From the NCBI RefSeq assembly GCF_020176795.1, contig NZ_JAIUKE010000085.1, positions 1-36,345 on the forward strand: a stretch of DNA of 36,345 bases. Direction: 5' to 3'. The translations under genes and the position numbers were made by a program. Below the pieces are notes generated by a model, which searched no databases, was not told where the DNA came from, and saw nothing but the letters and a program-made list of their open reading frames with translations. The DNA comes from Streptomyces sp. 8L. Lineage in GTDB: Bacteria > Actinomycetota > Actinomycetes > Streptomycetales > Streptomycetaceae. Numbering within the stretch: position 1 is the first letter of the stretch; every line of letters begins with the position of its first letter. Positions 22,418-29,706 of the stretch are shown here, piece by piece.

Positions 22418-23190
22418 TGAACCCTACCTTCGTCCGGGCGCATATGTCCCGGGTGCAAACGGCACGGAAGTTAACTCTTTTCACATGCAGCAAACACAAC
22501 CAAACGAAAATAATACTATCCATCAAACAATGGCCACTGCGGTTGCGATGACATCCTTGGCCAGGGCTTTGCCCGCGACCGGTCAGCGGTGGGGCGCAGG
22601 GCGGCCGGAGCCTCCACCGATCGCGGTCTCATCGGCCAACTCCCCTGCATCTGGAACGCCTTGCGAGCTGCTCTCGTCCGCCTCCACACCGTCCGCCGGC
22701 CGGCCGCCGAGAGAATGTCCACGCAGGTGAAACCTCCAACGGACGTGGCACCCGCCACACCGACAGGCCCCCGGGAAAGCAGGACGGTCAGTGACAACCC
22801 ACCGGATCGGCGCCGACCGCACGGTGCGAATGCGCCAGTGGCCGTGGGGTCACGTACCCACCCTTTCCGGTACGGAGCTCCGAGTCCGGAAATGTTGCCC
22901 GCCCTCCCATTTCGGACTTGGATCGGCGGTTTCGTCGGTCTACGACCCGGCCTCGTCGCGCGGCGTCAAGGCGTATTCACGTCAGTCGATGCGGCGGGCC
23001 CAGTGGCAACCTGGGCGCTCCGGGGTCCCCGTACGCGACGGGCGCGACGCCTAGTGGGCCTCGGGGAACCCGGACGGATTCTCCGAGGCGGTGCCGATGT
23101 CCACGCCGCTGGTAGGCGGAACGGAACGATGATGGGACTTGGTCTCATCGCCGTCACAAGCGACGGGACCATGTGCCGTAGACTGTCCTC
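22418..23190. promoter_or_regulatory. long intergenic region with AT-rich promoter of the protease gene
   Basis: About 770 bases between divergent genes without a convincing gene. The segment 22465-22535 is strikingly AT-rich for this genome (AGTTAACT at 22473-22480, AAAATAATACTATCC near 22507) and should be the protease promoter. The rest, 22540-23130, is mixed-composition sequence in which I see no family. Confidence 0.55.
23153..23190 (+). promoter_or_regulatory. probable promoter of the TetR gene, leaderless message
   Basis: GTCACA at 23153-23158 and TAGACT at 23178-23183 fit weak -35 and good -10 elements with a 19-base spacer. TAGACT ends seven bases before the ATG at 23191 and there is no ribosome-binding site, so transcription probably starts at or next to the start codon. 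Confidence 0.55.
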
Positions 23191-23817
23191 ATGGCCCGCT
23201 GGCAACCCAACGCATCAGAACGACTCGCCGTCGCCGCCCTCGAACTGTTCGACGAGCGGGGTTACGAGAACACGACGGTGATCGAGATCGCGGAGCGCGC
23301 GGGGCTGACGAAGAGCACCTTCTTCCGGCACTTCCAGGACAAGCGGGAAGTGCTCTTCGGCGGAACGACGATGGCCGGACTGCTCGCCGACGGGATCGCG
23401 GAGGCACCCGCCACCGCCACCCCGTTCGAGGCGGTGGCCCACGCTCTGGACGTGGTCGGGAGGAAGGCCTTCACGCCCGCTCGCCTCCCGTTCAGCGCCC
23501 GCAGGCTGGCGGTGATCGCCGCCAACCCGGAGCTGCGGGAACGGGAGGCGCTGAAGGGCCTCGGCCTCACCGCGGCGATGGCCGACGCGCTCAAGCAGCG
23601 CGGCGTGCCCGACCTGGCATCAAGCGTGACCGCGGAACTGGGCGCGCTCGCCATGAAGATCGCGTATGAACGCTGGTCCGAATCGACGGACGGCGACGGC
23701 TTCGGCGACGTGGCGCGGCAGGCCCTCAGCGACGTGCGGGCCGCACTGCCTCTGGCCGATGCAGCGGACTCCGGCGCGGCCGACTCCAGCGCGGCGGACG
23801 GAACGCGCGACGCCTGA
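23191..23817 (+). CDS. TetR-family transcriptional regulator
   Basis: Repressor-type protein of 208 residues. The N-terminal helix-turn-helix (SERLAVAALELFDERGYENTTVIEIAERAGLTKSTFFRHFQDKREVLFGG, residues 9-58, is the TetR_N domain) is followed by an all-helical ligand-binding part (residues 60-190) and a low-complexity Ala/Asp/Ser tail (DAADSGAADSSAADGTRDA). The ATG at 23191 lies just behind a -10 box without a ribosome-binding site. It is encoded ahead of the importer-hydantoinase operon and divergent from the protease, so either could be its target. The operator-like palindromes at 17588 and 24395 are candidates. The ligand is unknown. Confidence 0.92.
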   Translation: MARWQPNASERLAVAALELFDERGYENTTVIEIAERAGLTKSTFFRHFQDKREVLFGGTTMAGLLADGIAEAPATATPFEAVAHALDVVGRKAFTPARLPFSARRLAVIAANPELREREALKGLGLTAAMADALKQRGVPDLASSVTAELGALAMKIAYERWSESTDGDGFGDVARQALSDVRAALPLADAADSGAADSSAADGTRDA

Positions 23818-24518
23818 CGGACAGGCGGTGCGGCGGGCCCTATGGGCGCCGCGCCCAGCGCATCAGCCGTGACCAGGCCGTCTCCAGCACGTCCGTCCAC
23901 CAGTATGTGACGGTCACGGGCGGCCCGGCGCTGGCCGACCCGGCGGCCCCAAGCCCGTACGGCGCGGCCCACGGCGAGTGGCACTTGACGACGAGCAGTG
24001 TGCCGATGGCCAAGCTATGGGCGGGAGTTGGGCGTCCCCGAGCCCGGAAGCGGGCAGCGGCCGCGGGGCCGGCGACGACCCGGCCGAGTACGAGGACGCG
24101 CAGGGCGCGCCGGGCCTTCCGCCCCACGAACGCGGCGCCCAGCTCGGCGTTCCACGGCCCTCGGTGAACGCGAGGTCCCCGGTCAACGACTCGTGGGAGA
24201 GGGCCGAGGCACGGGCTGAGCGCGCGGTGCGGGACGTCATATGCCCCGCGTCGCCGACCGGCGGGACGGCGCGCCACACACGGCGGGCAGAGCCTTCGGC
24301 CCGGTCGCACAGCCCCGCCGGAGGACGTTCGCGCGGCGGCTGCACGACCCTTGACGCACGCGGCGAGCCGATGGTCGAATCAAATCAAGGGTTAGATGGT
24401 TAGGCCATCAGCCACTTGCATCACCTCGGAGAATGCCGGGCGAGCCGTTGTGTTTCGGCGTCGTCTGCGCGGTTACGGCCGGCTGTGTCCACCATCCGAT
24501 TCGAGAACGGGACACCCG
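23818..24518. promoter_or_regulatory. long intergenic region upstream of the importer-hydantoinase operon
   Basis: About 700 bases without a gene I can support; open frames on both strands here lack family features. The last part (24370-24410) drops in GC and carries the operator-like sequence at 24390-24409, so the operon promoter is probably between 24370 and 24500. Confidence 0.5.
24390..24409. promoter_or_regulatory. operator-like repeats GGTTAGAT and GATGGTTAGGCCATC
   Basis: GATGG and CCATC form an inverted repeat around TTAGG at 24395-24409; the core TGGTTAGGCCA is one base from the TGGTnnnACCA pattern of FadR-type GntR regulators. The overlapping GGTTAGAT at 24390-24397 equals one half of the palindrome at 17588. 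It lies about 110 bases upstream of the binding-protein start. Confidence 0.4.
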
Positions 24519-25676
24519 ATGCGAGATCAGACCTGTGCACGTACCGGAACGGAACGGCGGCGAGGCGGCCGGTCCTCACCGGCCCGCCGCCCGGGGCGGT
24601 GGAGGCTGCGGGCGACGATGGCAGCCCTGCTCGTCGGGGTCCTGGCCACCGCGTGCGCGAACCTGTCGAACGCTGCCGTCCACACCGCCCCGGACGGGAA
24701 GAAGGAGGTCACCATAGGGAAGGCGGTGGACACCGTCGGCTTCACCACCGTGGACGTGGCCCAGGCCAAGGGCTATTTCGCGAAGGAGGGAGTAACGGCC
24801 AAGCAGGAACTGCTCGGTGGCAGCAGCACCGCCTTCGCCGCGCTGCAAAGCGGCAGTGTCCAGTTCGTCACCGCGTCCTCGACGGCACTGTTGAGCGCGA
24901 AGACCAAACGGGTTCCGCTCCAGGCCGTCGCGTCACTCGACTACGGTGTGTCGCTTCAACTGGCCGCCTCCAAGAGCTGGGTCAAGGACCACCACCTTTC
25001 GGCGAACCAGCCGCTCAAGACGGTGATGAAGGGCCTGACGGGCTCCACCCTGGGTGTCGTCTCCACCACGGACCTGACGTACTACCACTACCTGATGAAG
25101 CAGGCGGGGGTGAAGCAGGACCAGTTCAAGACCATCGTGATCAAGACCCAGGCCGCCGCGCTCGCGGCGGTGCAGCACGGACAGATCGACGCCATCCTGC
25201 TCTCGCCTCCCAACAGCTATCTCGCCCAGGCACAGGGCCAGGCGGACATCATCGCGAGCCTGCACTCCGTACCCGCGCTCAAGAACATGGCCTACGACGT
25301 ACTGGTGGTGTCCTCCAGGTTCGCCAAGGCGCATCCGGACGTGGTCAAGGCGGTCGCGACAGGAATGGCCCGCGCGGACAACACCATGGCCAAGGACCCA
25401 CGGTCCGTGCTGGACGTGGAACGCAAGCACTATCCCAAGATGAGCGACGACGTCCTGATGCAGAGCCTGACGTACGTCACCTTCGCACCCGACGGGAAGA
25501 TGTCCGCCGCGGGCTGGGAGGGCGTCCGCGACGAGGCGAAGGGGAGCGACGTGCCCGACACGTCCTCGGTCAACCTCAAGGAGAACCAGGGGACCTGGAC
25601 GAACGACTACATCGACACGGAGAGACTGCACACTCCGGCTCCGTCGTCGTCCCCCGCCTCCGAAAGCGCCGGTTAG
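24519..25676 (+). CDS. ABC importer substrate-binding lipoprotein (SsuA/TauA/NMT1-like)
   Basis: Periplasmic-type binding protein of 385 residues for the importer encoded downstream. An Arg-rich N-terminus, a hydrophobic segment and the lipobox VLATAC (Cys46) mark a lipoprotein. The mature part has the NMT1/SsuA pattern: VTIGKAVDTVGFTTVDVAQAKGYFAKEGV near the start, then GGSSTAFAALQSGSVQFVTASSTALL and VQHGQIDAILLSPPNSYLAQA. Such proteins bind sulfonates, nitrate, thiamine precursors or aromatic and heterocyclic acids. The ATG at 24519 is chosen because it supplies the charged N-region; its ribosome-binding site is weak (GAACGGG). A Ser/Pro/Ala tail (HTPAPSSSPASESAG) is probably disordered. 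Confidence 0.9.
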   Translation: MRDQTCARTGTERRRGGRSSPARRPGRWRLRATMAALLVGVLATACANLSNAAVHTAPDGKKEVTIGKAVDTVGFTTVDVAQAKGYFAKEGVTAKQELLGGSSTAFAALQSGSVQFVTASSTALLSAKTKRVPLQAVASLDYGVSLQLAASKSWVKDHHLSANQPLKTVMKGLTGSTLGVVSTTDLTYYHYLMKQAGVKQDQFKTIVIKTQAAALAAVQHGQIDAILLSPPNSYLAQAQGQADIIASLHSVPALKNMAYDVLVVSSRFAKAHPDVVKAVATGMARADNTMAKDPRSVLDVERKHYPKMSDDVLMQSLTYVTFAPDGKMSAAGWEGVRDEAKGSDVPDTSSVNLKENQGTWTNDYIDTERLHTPAPSSSPASESAG

Positions 25677-25905
25677 CCGGCGACCCACCGCTTCCCCCCT
25701 TCGGGCGACGGCCGCCCGCGAGCCACCAGGGCTCCGCCCCTGACCGGGACCGAGGACCGGAGAGCCGGGCCGGAAGCCGAGGACCCGAACCGGACGAAGG
25801 ACTTGGGCCGGGACCCGGACCGACGCCTCGCGCCTCCGCCGCGTCGCCGTCCTGTGCCGGCGCCCCGTCATCCCGGCCTGCCACCAACGCGAACAGGTGA
25901 TCCGC

Positions 25906-26763
25906 ATGCAGAGGCAAAAGGAAGGGCCCGGACCGAAGGGCACCACCACAACGGCGCCGGACCCGGCTCCGGAGGACCACGCGGTCCGCTTCGACAAGGT
26001 GTCCCTGATGTTCCGCAGCCGCCGGAGTTCCACCCCGGTGGAGGCACTGCACGAGGTGTCGTTCGATGTGAAGGAGCGCGAGTTCTGCGCGATCGTGGGG
26101 CCCAGCGGCTGCGGCAAGAGCACCCTGCTCAATCTGGTGGCGGGGCTCACCCCGCCGTCGCACGGGCAGGTCACGGTGCACGGACGGCCGGTCGCGGGGC
26201 TGGTCCCCGACATTGGCTATGTGACCCAGGACTCCAACCTGCTGCCCTGGCTCACGGTGGACGAGAACATCCGGCTGCCACTGCAGATCCGGAAGACACC
26301 GTCGCAGGAGCAGGACAGGCTCGTCGACCAGTGGATCGAGCTGGTGGGCCTCGGCCAGTTCCGCACCAGCTACCCGCACCAGTTGTCGGGCGGCATGCAG
26401 AAACGGTGCTCCATCGCCCGCACTTTGGTGTACGACCCGCCGATCCTGCTCATGGACGAGCCTTTCGGAGCCCTCGACGCCATGACGAAGGCCGTCATGC
26501 AGGACACACTGCTGGACATCTGGGACAGGCACCAGAAGACGGTCCTGTTCGTGACACACGACCTCTCCGAGGCACTCACCCTGGCCGACCGGGTGATCGT
26601 GATGAGCCGGCGGCCCGGCCGGGTGAAGGCGTCGGCACCGGTGGGGATACCACGCCCCCGCGACGCGTTCCACATCTCGGAGTCGCGCGAGTTCGCCGAG
26701 CAACACCGCGTCCTGTGGGACATGTTCGCCGCCGAGATCTCGATGGGAGGACCCTCGAAGTGA
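25906..26763 (+). CDS. ABC importer ATP-binding protein (SsuB/TauB/NrtD-like)
   Basis: ATPase of 285 residues that powers the importer from the cytoplasmic face. Walker A is GPSGCGKST (from residue 65), the Q-loop Gln108 lies in VTQDSNLLPWLT, the signature is LSGGMQKR (160-167), Walker B ILLMDEPFGALD (180-191) and the switch His218 is in FVTHDLSEA. The ATG at 25906 is preceded at five bases by AGGTGA; a GTG at 25897 would add three residues but has no ribosome-binding site. It starts 229 bases after the binding-protein gene and overlaps the permease gene by four bases. Confidence 0.95.
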   Translation: MQRQKEGPGPKGTTTTAPDPAPEDHAVRFDKVSLMFRSRRSSTPVEALHEVSFDVKEREFCAIVGPSGCGKSTLLNLVAGLTPPSHGQVTVHGRPVAGLVPDIGYVTQDSNLLPWLTVDENIRLPLQIRKTPSQEQDRLVDQWIELVGLGQFRTSYPHQLSGGMQKRCSIARTLVYDPPILLMDEPFGALDAMTKAVMQDTLLDIWDRHQKTVLFVTHDLSEALTLADRVIVMSRRPGRVKASAPVGIPRPRDAFHISESREFAEQHRVLWDMFAAEISMGGPSK

Positions 26764-27602
26764 GCACTCGGACAGCTTTGGCCTCCGCGGAGGACACCGC
26801 CGCGCTCTCCGCCCCGCCCGACGACGAGAGCCGGGAGCGCTCGGGACCCGCCTGGAGCACCTGGGCCCTGCGCGTCCTGGTGTTCGCGGTGGTCCTCGCA
26901 CTGTGGCAGCTGGCGGACGTCCGGCTGGTGCCCGACTACCTGATCAGCAGCCCCGTGCACGTGGCGAAGACACTCTGGGAGTACGCCACGGGGGTGCAGC
27001 CCGGCCTCTGGACGGACATCCGTGTCACCGCCGAGGAACTGGTCCTCGGCTACGCCGTGGGGGTCGTCGGCGGGCTCGTCGTCGGGCTCGGCCTCGGGTA
27101 CTGGCGCCTCGGCGCCGCCGTACTGAGCCCCCTGATCGCGGCCGTCAACGGCATCCCGAAGATCGCCCTCGCCCCGCTCTTCCTCATCTGGTTCGGCATC
27201 GGCGTCCAGTCGAAGATCGCCATCGCCGCCATGACGGTGTTCTTCGTGATGTTCTACAACACCTACATGGGTGTGCGGACCATGCCCGACAACCTCGTCA
27301 ACGTGTTGCGTGTGATGGGCGCCCGACGGGCCACGGTCATCCGCAAGGTGACCCTGCCGCAGATCAGCGTCCCGGTGCTGTCCGGCATGAAGTCCTCGGT
27401 GTCGTTCGCCATGATCGGTGTGATCGTCGGCGAGTTCATCGCCTCGCAGGACGGGGTCGGCTACCTCATCAACACCGCCACGCAGAACTTCGACTCGGCG
27501 ACGGTGTTCGCCGGCATCGTCGTGCTCATGTTGATGATCGCGATCGGCATGCTGCTCGTGGGCATGCTCGAACAGTGGGCCCTGCGCTGGCAGCGCGACT
27601 GA
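26760..27602 (+). CDS. ABC importer permease (SsuC/TauC-like)
   Basis: Membrane subunit of 280 residues with about six helices after an N-terminal cytosolic extension of some 35 residues. The MetI-like signature is ELVLGYAVGVVGGLVVGLGLG, and the coupling loop is NVLRVMGARRATVIRKVTLPQISVPVLSGMK, the EAA-type contact with the ATPase. The GTG at 26760 overlaps the ATPase stop (GTGA) and follows GGGAGG, so the two subunits are translated together. A single permease gene implies a homodimeric channel, as in the sulfonate/nitrate/taurine family. Confidence 0.94.
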   Translation: MSTRTALASAEDTAALSAPPDDESRERSGPAWSTWALRVLVFAVVLALWQLADVRLVPDYLISSPVHVAKTLWEYATGVQPGLWTDIRVTAEELVLGYAVGVVGGLVVGLGLGYWRLGAAVLSPLIAAVNGIPKIALAPLFLIWFGIGVQSKIAIAAMTVFFVMFYNTYMGVRTMPDNLVNVLRVMGARRATVIRKVTLPQISVPVLSGMKSSVSFAMIGVIVGEFIASQDGVGYLINTATQNFDSATVFAGIVVLMLMIAIGMLLVGMLEQWALRWQRD

Positions 27603-27732
27603 TCCGGCCCATCAGACCGGACGGCGAGGACCGTGCCGTCCCCGGCGCGCCCCACAGGACGCGCCCTCCCGGATTCGCCGCGACGGTCAGCCCCCGCGAA
27701 TCCCGTTCCCCCGGCATTAGGAGAGATTCCGC

Positions 27733-28557
27733 ATGGCTTCACAACAGACGACGGTCGGACTGCTGGGCGCGGGCCGGATGGGCCTGCCCATCATCGGCCA
27801 CCTGGTCGACCACGGCTTCACCGTGCTGGTGCACGACATCGATCCGGGCAAGGACGCCGCGGTGACCGAGCGCGGGGCGCGCTTCGTCCGCACCACGCGC
27901 GAGATCGCCCAGGACTGCGACACGGTGATGGTCTGCGTCGGCTACGAGGAGCAGCTGAGGGAGATCATGCTCGGCACGGACGGCATGCTCGGCGCGCTGC
28001 GGGAGGGCGCCGTGGTGGCCGTGCTGAGCACGGTGTCGCCCGAGGTCATGAGCGGCCTGGCCGAGGCGGCCCAGAAGCACGGGGTGCATGTCGTGGACGC
28101 CCCTGTGTGCCGGGGCTCGTGGGCCGCGGACGCCGGCGAACTGCTCTCCCTGCTGGGCGGCACCGAGGAGGCGACGGCGAAGTTCACCGGTGTCGCGGAC
28201 GCCTACTCCGCGGACGTCGTCAGGATCGGTGACATCGGCGCCGGGCAGGTCGCGAAGGCGGTCAACAACCTCATCCTGTGGGCCTGCCTGGTCGCCGACC
28301 ACGAGGGGCTCGCCCTGGCCCACCGGCACGGCGTCGACATCGACACACTCCGCGAGGCCCTGAAGATGTCCAGCGCCGCCAACCACGCACTCGACAACTG
28401 GAACAACCAGACGATGGCCTGGGCCGAGGACGACATGAAGATCGTCTCCGAGATGGCCACAGCCAAGGGCATCGGCCTGCCGCAGGCCGCCGTCAACCGC
28501 GAGGTCTGCCGCGTGCTCAAGCCGCGCCGCTACGACCTGAGCCGGTACGGCGCGTGA
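27733..28557 (+). CDS. 3-hydroxyisobutyrate/beta-hydroxyacid dehydrogenase family protein
   Basis: NAD(P)-dependent beta-hydroxyacid dehydrogenase of 274 residues. The Rossmann motif is GLLGAGRMGLPIIGHL (GAGRMG at 12-17), the catalytic lysine Lys175 lies in GAGQVAKAVNNLI with Asn179, and the C-terminal helical domain supports dimer formation. The substrate loop reads DAPVCRGSWAADAGELLSLLGG where most relatives have DAPVSGG, suggesting an altered substrate. GGAGA lies about ten bases before the ATG at 27733. It follows the permease by 130 bases and precedes the SDR and hydantoinase-type genes on the same strand. It probably oxidises a beta-hydroxyacid (or reduces a semialdehyde or imine) in the same catabolic route. 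Confidence 0.9.
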   Translation: MASQQTTVGLLGAGRMGLPIIGHLVDHGFTVLVHDIDPGKDAAVTERGARFVRTTREIAQDCDTVMVCVGYEEQLREIMLGTDGMLGALREGAVVAVLSTVSPEVMSGLAEAAQKHGVHVVDAPVCRGSWAADAGELLSLLGGTEEATAKFTGVADAYSADVVRIGDIGAGQVAKAVNNLILWACLVADHEGLALAHRHGVDIDTLREALKMSSAANHALDNWNNQTMAWAEDDMKIVSEMATAKGIGLPQAAVNREVCRVLKPRRYDLSRYGA

Positions 28558-28716
28558 GCGGCCCGGCCACCGTGCGGGGCCGCGTGGCTCCCCGCGGGAC
28601 CGGCCGGAACGCGGGCGGGCCCCGCCCGGCCGGTGGCGGGAGCCGCCGCGTACAGAGGCCGGGCGCGGTGTCCCGCACGCGGCACGAAGGACAATCCACA
28701 ACGGAGGAGAACTGAC

Positions 28717-29475
28717 ATGTCGTCCCAACTGGAGGGCAGGCGGGCCGTGGTCACGGGGGCCGGCCGGAACGTCGGCGCCGCCATCGCCGCCCGTTTCGCC
28801 CGCGAGGGCGCCCGGGTGGCCGTCGCGGACCTCGACGGGGAGGCCGCGGCGCGGGTCGCCAAGGACCTGAACGAGCAGTACCCGGGAAGTGCCGTGCCCG
28901 TCACGGCCGATGTCTCTTCGGCGGCCGACGTGACCAGGCTGGTCGACACGGCGTGGGCCGAGCTCGGCCACATCGACACACTGGTCAACTGCGTCGCCAT
29001 CACCGACCGGCCGACCACGGTGCTCGACCTCGCGGACGACGTGTGGCGCAAGGTGCTCGACGTGTCGCTCACCTCCGCGTTCCTGACCACGAAGTACGTC
29101 GCCAAGAAGATGGTGGCGGAGGGGCGCGGCGGTGTCGTCGTGCACATCGGCTCCACGTCGGGTCAGTTCGCGCGGAAGAACGCGCTCGCCTATCCGACGG
29201 CGAAGGCCGCCCTCTACGCGCTCGTCCGCTCGCTCGCGGTCCAACTCGGTCCGCACCACATCCGTGTGAACACGGTCAGCCCCAACAAGGTGGGCTCGCC
29301 CGTCGGTTCCGACGTCGAGCCGGAGAACCGCGAGCGCCGCAACCTCGTGGGACGCGCGTGCACCCCCGAGGACATCGCCGGTGCGGTCGCGTTCATGGCC
29401 GGTGCCGAGGCCGGCTTCATCACCGGTACGGATCTCCTGGTCGACGGCGGCGCCCTCATCTCCACGGGCGACTGA
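28717..29475 (+). CDS. short-chain dehydrogenase/reductase (SDR)
   Basis: Classical SDR oxidoreductase of 252 residues. Cofactor motif TGAGRNVGAAIA (residues 13-24), NCVA in place of NNAG at 91-94, catalytic Ser in HIGSTSGQ (146 or 148), Tyr159 and Lys163 in YPTAK, and a typical C-terminal FITGTDLLVDGGALIS. Asp38 after the second strand (VAVADLDG) favours NAD+. The ATG at 28717 follows GGAGGAG at a good distance. It is in line with the importer, beta-hydroxyacid dehydrogenase and HyuA/HyuB genes, so it should oxidise or reduce an intermediate of the imported compound, for example a secondary alcohol to the ketone. Confidence 0.93.
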   Translation: MSSQLEGRRAVVTGAGRNVGAAIAARFAREGARVAVADLDGEAAARVAKDLNEQYPGSAVPVTADVSSAADVTRLVDTAWAELGHIDTLVNCVAITDRPTTVLDLADDVWRKVLDVSLTSAFLTTKYVAKKMVAEGRGGVVVHIGSTSGQFARKNALAYPTAKAALYALVRSLAVQLGPHHIRVNTVSPNKVGSPVGSDVEPENRERRNLVGRACTPEDIAGAVAFMAGAEAGFITGTDLLVDGGALISTGD

Positions 29476-29590
29476 GGCCCGGGGGCCGGCCGGCCTCGTC
29501 GTGCGTCCGGCCGCTCCCGGGGGCGACCGGTCCGCCGACCGGCTGCCGGTGGGACCGCTGCCCGGCGGCCCCACCGGCCCCGTCCCCTTC

Positions 29591-29610
29591 CCTGGATTTC
29601 CCTGGATTTC
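29591..29610 (+). repeat. 10-base tandem duplication in pyrimidine-rich leader
   Basis: CCTGGATTTC occurs twice head to tail, followed by two copies of CCGATGTCCC-like sequence at 29614 and 29634. The 231-base gap before the HyuA-type gene is unusually pyrimidine-rich and lacks a gene. Confidence 0.6.
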
Positions 29611-29706
29611 CCTCCGATGTCCCTCGTCTTCTCCCGATGTCCCACCGCTTCCCTCAGCTGAACGAACGGGGTGTCGACCTCCCCCCAGAAAGCAGGTACG
29701 CGGCTC

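Noticed and set aside
22516..23130. Short frames between the protease and TetR genes
   Set aside because: Irregular codon use, overlapping frames on both strands and no motif; treated as non-coding.
23840..24310. Possible gene on the minus strand between TetR and the binding protein
   Set aside because: No family resemblance, no clear ribosome-binding site, and competing frames of similar quality on both strands.
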